Shown in pieces: positions 52,453 to 55,642 of a stretch of DNA of 55,642 nt. Below the pieces are notes generated by a model. It saw only the letters and a list, made by a program, of their open reading frames with translations. It did no database searches and was not told the DNA's origin. This stretch comes from Oscillospiraceae bacterium (GTDB lineage: Bacteria > Bacillota > Clostridia > Oscillospirales > Oscillospiraceae), in assembly GCA_009784725.1 (NCBI GenBank), contig WQXS01000013.1, positions 1-55,642 of the forward strand, given 5' to 3'. The position numbers were made by a program, and so were the translations under genes. Position 1 is the stretch's first letter, and every line of letters begins with the position of its first letter.

Positions 52453-53565
52453 ATGAAAAAAATAATAACATATGGATCATTTGACCTTTTCCATGAAGGT
52501 CATTATAACCTCCTTAAGCGTGCAAAGGCACTTGGAGATAAACTTATTGTCGGAGTTACTACCGAACAGTTTGATATCTACAGAGGAAAAATGAATGTTG
52601 TCGATTCTCTTATGCGTAGACTTGATAACGTACGTAACTCAGGATTGGCAGATGAAATTATTGTTGAAGATCATGACGGGCAAAAAATCGAAGACATACA
52701 AAAACACGGTATAGACATTATTGTTTTCGGCTCGGACTGGACCGGCAAAGCCGATTACCTCAACGAGTATTGTCAGGTAGTGTACTTTGAACGCACACGT
52801 GATGTATCAAGTACCATATTAAGACATGAAAGACTTGGTATTGTCAGGCTCGGAATCGTTGGTACAGGACGTATTGCCGAAAGATTTATGCATGAATCTA
52901 CATTTGTAAGTGGTGTTGAAGTTATAAGTGTATATAATCCAAGATTTGAAAGTGCAAAAGCGTTTGGAGACCTACATTTATTAAAGCAAGATTCCGGTGA
53001 ATATGAAAAGTTCCTTGAAAATATTGATGCTGTTTATATCGCTTCACCTCATGAAACACACTATGACTACACACGCAGAACGTTAATTGTGGGAAAGCAC
53101 GTGTTATGTGAAAAACCCATGGTTTTAACAGAACTCGAAGCACGTGAGCTTTATACAATTGCATCTGATAATAAAGTCGTGCTTATGGAAGCTGTTAAGA
53201 CGGCATATGCTCCGGGGTTTGTTAACCTTTTAGCAATTGCAAGAGGAGGACGAATAGGCACAATTTACGATATAGAAGCAGCATTTACAAAACTTACTCC
53301 ATATAAAGCAAATACGAGAGAGTACGATCCGGTTGTCGGTGGTAGTTTTACAGAGCTTGCAAGCTATTCATTGCTCCCTATTGTAAAATTGCTTGGGCAT
53401 GAATATAAAGAACTGGAATTTGAGAGTTTTTATGCACCCAACGGTTGTGATATTTATACAAGAGCACATTTTAGGTATGATAATGCTATAGCCACAGCAA
53501 AAACCGGAATCGGTGTAAAAGTGAAGGAAGCCTGCTTATCTCAGGAACTCGTGGTTACATTTTAG
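52453..53565 (+). CDS. TagD-type cytidylyltransferase fused to Gfo/Idh/MocA oxidoreductase, frameshifted
   Basis: Residues 1 to about 130 are a glycerol-3-phosphate cytidylyltransferase: GSFDLFHEGHYNLLKRAK, IIVFGSDWTGK and ERTRDVSSTILR. Residues about 132-357 are a Gfo/Idh/MocA dehydrogenase: LGIVGTGRIAERF (NAD motif), VLCEKPMVLT (catalytic Lys) and GGSFTELASYSLLP. The frame ends at 53565 with an unrelated tail (ACLSQELVVTF), while the expected C-terminus continues in the next frame from 53532. One base, probably a G in GAAGGCC, appears lost near 53529. The product may be CDP-glycerol plus an oxidised sugar or polyol. WbqC-like and glycosyltransferase genes follow. Confidence 0.8.
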   Translation: MKKIITYGSFDLFHEGHYNLLKRAKALGDKLIVGVTTEQFDIYRGKMNVVDSLMRRLDNVRNSGLADEIIVEDHDGQKIEDIQKHGIDIIVFGSDWTGKADYLNEYCQVVYFERTRDVSSTILRHERLGIVRLGIVGTGRIAERFMHESTFVSGVEVISVYNPRFESAKAFGDLHLLKQDSGEYEKFLENIDAVYIASPHETHYDYTRRTLIVGKHVLCEKPMVLTELEARELYTIASDNKVVLMEAVKTAYAPGFVNLLAIARGGRIGTIYDIEAAFTKLTPYKANTREYDPVVGGSFTELASYSLLPIVKLLGHEYKELEFESFYAPNGCDIYTRAHFRYDNAIATAKTGIGVKVKEACLSQELVVTF

Positions 53566-53798
53566 TAAACTCTCCATGGTGGTTAATAAAGTCTTTTGAA
53601 GTCTGTTACGAAAATCCCGAGGACAATGAAAGTTTCTCTGCCTCTTTCCCAGGATATGGTCTGCGTTTTGAACTTGCGGACTTTATTCGAAATATATCAG
53701 ACCCAACCCATCAGAACTATAAATTTCCTCATGAAGATTCGATCTTTATGGCAACAATAATAGAGAAATTCTTGAAAGAAACCGGAAGAAACAGTTGA
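53532..53798 (+). pseudogene. Out-of-frame C-terminal part of the TagD-oxidoreductase gene
   Basis: This frame reads LLISGTRGYILVNSPWWLIK and goes on 68 more residues to a TGA at 53796-53798. GYILVNSPWW is the usual closing strand pattern of Gfo/Idh C-terminal domains. It has no start codon or ribosome site and overlaps the end of the previous frame, so it is the separated 3' end of one original gene of about 445 codons. Confidence 0.85.
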
Positions 53799-53840
53799 CC
53801 ACCTAATATTTATTTCACGACATGAAAATGGAGTTTCAAA

Positions 53841-54752
53841 ATGATAAAAGAAATGATTTCTGTTATAATACCTTGTTATAATTTAGATAAATATCTAAGC
53901 AAGTGTTTGGACAGTGTTCTTAAGCAGACATTTGATAACCTCGAAATCATTGCTGTTGACGATGGTTCCACAGATAACACACCTGATATTCTTTCACAAT
54001 ACGCTGCTTCGGATAATCGTGTTGTTGTTATTTCACAAAAAAATTCCGGAGCAGGAAATGCAACCAATGCAGGAATAACGTATGCAAAAGGTGATTATCT
54101 TGCATTTGTTGATAACGATGACTGGATAGAACCATCAATGTATGAAATGTTGCACACTGCTCTTACATCAAATGATGCTGATATGGCAGTATGCAATTTT
54201 AATCTTATATACGATGATCACATAAATTATTGTTATTCAAATATACGTGATGGAGTTGTAAATATATATGATAATGTCTATTCTTATTTTTGTAATTATT
54301 GTGCATGTCCAAAACCAAATAATTATATTTGGTCGAGATTATATAAAGCTAGTATTTTAAAGAATTCCGGAATACGATTTGAAGAGTTTAACTTAGGAGC
54401 TGACACACTTTTAAATTTTAAGCTTCTTCCCTTATTAAACCGTGTTTCTTTTATTAATGATGGATTATATAATTACGTTCAGCGAAGCGATTCCAGCGTA
54501 TACACTGCAGCAAAAATCAGCAATATTGCACAGGTTTATGCTGATAGTTTTGAAGCACTTGCCGAATATTACAGTATAAAAGGATTTAATGAATTTCTAA
54601 GTGTGCTACCCATTCACGCCTTTACAAGACTGCGTAGTACATTTTTTTATTCAAGGCTTGCAGGTATGGATGATGAAGCAATTTTAGAAAGCATAAAAAA
54701 GAGCTTTACCGGGCGAAAAATATCAGATTATCTCACAGGAGCAATTTCATGA
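53841..54752 (+). CDS. Family 2 glycosyltransferase
   Basis: The 303-residue GT-A enzyme has ISVIIPCYNLDKYLSKCLDSV, IIAVDDGSTDNT (nucleotide-sugar Asp pair), GAGNATNAGI and LAFVDNDDWIEPSMYE (metal-binding DxD-like DND). No membrane helix is evident, so it is probably cytoplasmic, transferring sugar to a lipid-linked or teichoic chain. Donor and acceptor are unknown. It overlaps the next gene by four bases (ATGA). Confidence 0.92.
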   Translation: MIKEMISVIIPCYNLDKYLSKCLDSVLKQTFDNLEIIAVDDGSTDNTPDILSQYAASDNRVVVISQKNSGAGNATNAGITYAKGDYLAFVDNDDWIEPSMYEMLHTALTSNDADMAVCNFNLIYDDHINYCYSNIRDGVVNIYDNVYSYFCNYCACPKPNNYIWSRLYKASILKNSGIRFEEFNLGADTLLNFKLLPLLNRVSFINDGLYNYVQRSDSSVYTAAKISNIAQVYADSFEALAEYYSIKGFNEFLSVLPIHAFTRLRSTFFYSRLAGMDDEAILESIKKSFTGRKISDYLTGAIS

Positions 54753-55441
54753 AGCTAGCAATTATGCAACCTTACTTTTTTCCGTATATCGGTTACTGGC
54801 AATTAATCAATGCTGTAGATAAATTTGTAATTTATGATGATGTTGCTTATATAAATCGTGGTTGGATTAATCGAAATAACTTTCTTATTAATGGCGAAAA
54901 AAAAATGTTCAGCATGGAACTAAAAGGTGCAAGTCAGAACAAGCTTATAAATGAAATAGAAATATTTGATAACTTTGTAAAATTTCAAAAACTTTTAAAA
55001 TTCAATTATTCTAAAGCTCCATATTACAAATCAATCAATGAAATCGTTATTGGAATAATTAAATTTGATACATCAAATCTTGCAGCATTTTTAGAAAATA
55101 GTATAAATATTATTTGTTCTTATTTAAAGATAAAAACAAACATAATAATATCATCTGCTATCGAAAAAAACAATGATTTTAAAGCGCAGAATAAAATATT
55201 ACACATATGCAAACTCATTGGTGCTTCTGATTATTATAATGCAATCGGTGGAATGGATTTATATAATAAATCTGAATTTTATGATAGTGGTATTAAGTTA
55301 AAATTTATAAAATCAAATATTAATATGTATAAGCAATTTAATAATGTATTTATTCCCGGTTTATCAATTATTGATATATTAATGTTCAATTCGGTTGATT
55401 CAGTGCAGGAGATGCTTGAGGATTACACCTTAATTCAATAA
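54749..55441 (+). CDS. WbqC-like family protein
   Basis: The 230-residue protein begins LAIMQPYFFPYIGYWQLINAVDKFVIYDDV and has RGWINRNNFLINGEKKMFS, both typical of the WbqC family found in O-antigen and capsule clusters. Some members are thought to act in amino-sugar or aminoacyl modification, but the reaction is not settled. It is AT-rich (many Asn, Lys, Ile), more than the core genes to the left. Translation is coupled to the glycosyltransferase before it. Confidence 0.88.
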   Translation: MKLAIMQPYFFPYIGYWQLINAVDKFVIYDDVAYINRGWINRNNFLINGEKKMFSMELKGASQNKLINEIEIFDNFVKFQKLLKFNYSKAPYYKSINEIVIGIIKFDTSNLAAFLENSINIICSYLKIKTNIIISSAIEKNNDFKAQNKILHICKLIGASDYYNAIGGMDLYNKSEFYDSGIKLKFIKSNINMYKQFNNVFIPGLSIIDILMFNSVDSVQEMLEDYTLIQ

Positions 55442-55642
55442 TCGACTCTATATTATCAGCCCTGTTGAAATTATCTTTAACAGTTTCAGGAGATTAGTTT
55501 GAAACAAATTAAATTTGAAGAACCGTGAAAATACACACAGCAAAGCAGACCGCTAAGAAGCAGTCAAAATTTTATCTACCAATTGAGTTTAAACAGATTG
55601 CGAAACAGTAAACCCACGTTTTTCCAGCATCTTTACAGCACG
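55442..55642. other. Right-edge region with a possible partial leftward gene end
   Basis: No complete gene is visible. On the minus strand, 55642-55589 reads RAVKMLEKRGFTVSQSV then TAA with no interruption, which may be the C-terminus of a gene lying beyond the edge. This is short and unproved. The rest (55442-55588) shows no gene, hairpin or repeat I can support. Confidence 0.35.

Overview
The window looks like chromosome from an anaerobic, Gram-positive-type member of the Clostridia. Evidence: an IreB-family regulator, a SecA with a C-terminal zinc (SEC-C) tail, a long Spy0128-like pilin surface protein with a sortase-type tail, purine-riboside ABC transport of the BMP type, strong AGGAGG-type ribosome binding sites, and a large anaerobic purine-degradation island. 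I cannot name the genus from sequence alone. No rRNA, tRNA, CRISPR array or recognisable transposase gene was seen, and no gene-free stretch exceeds about 300 bases.

Layout. (1) 1-12.3 kb: the start of a leftward gene made of exact 21-bp repeats, a 1,124-residue surface pilin-like protein, secA, pgeF, a peptide-type solute-binding lipoprotein, a cytidine deaminase, ireB, and a PAS-GGDEF-degenerate EAL-HDOD protein. (2) 12.4-31.9 kb: two divergent purine-degradation operons. Leftward: a PLP enzyme, ygeX, ygeY, ygeW, carbamate kinase, a mocA-like gene, a fused selenium-dependent-type xanthine dehydrogenase and a second cytidine deaminase. Rightward: guanine deaminase, xdhA, a fused xdhC-xdhB, ssnA and ygfK. 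Inferred flow: guanine is deaminated to xanthine, molybdenum hydroxylases change the purine ring oxidation state, the opened ring gives ureido/diamino intermediates, YgeX releases ammonia and pyruvate, and YgeW plus carbamate kinase recover ATP. (3) 32-38.4 kb: a leftward deoC-BMP lipoprotein-ABC ATPase-two permeases-uridine phosphorylase operon, which would import nucleosides and feed bases and deoxyribose phosphate inward. (4) 38.5-44.3 kb: a small conserved protein, an SH3/NlpC-P60 wall hydrolase, galU, queT, queH, a small P-loop protein, pgi and a bacteriohemerythrin. (5) 44.3-49.6 kb: an accessory patch with two different AAA ATPases (DUF4143 and DUF234 types), an orphan HicB-type protein, a cupin plus a truncated cupin copy, and a Fic-Uma2 fusion. 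(6) 49.8-55.6 kb: a lower-GC surface-polymer cluster (CDP-glycerol-type transferase with a propeller-like half, a frameshifted TagD-oxidoreductase fusion, a family 2 glycosyltransferase, a WbqC-like protein).

The most unusual signal is a family of short palindromic repeats concentrated in the purine island. Two copies with perfect 24-bp and 37-bp arms lie inside the fused xanthine dehydrogenase gene and are read through in frame, adding nearly the same peptide twice. Related copies lie between genes at 12335-12376, 12817-12891 and 27379-27443. Other inverted-repeat elements of different sequence lie at 28816-28926 and 39904-39998.
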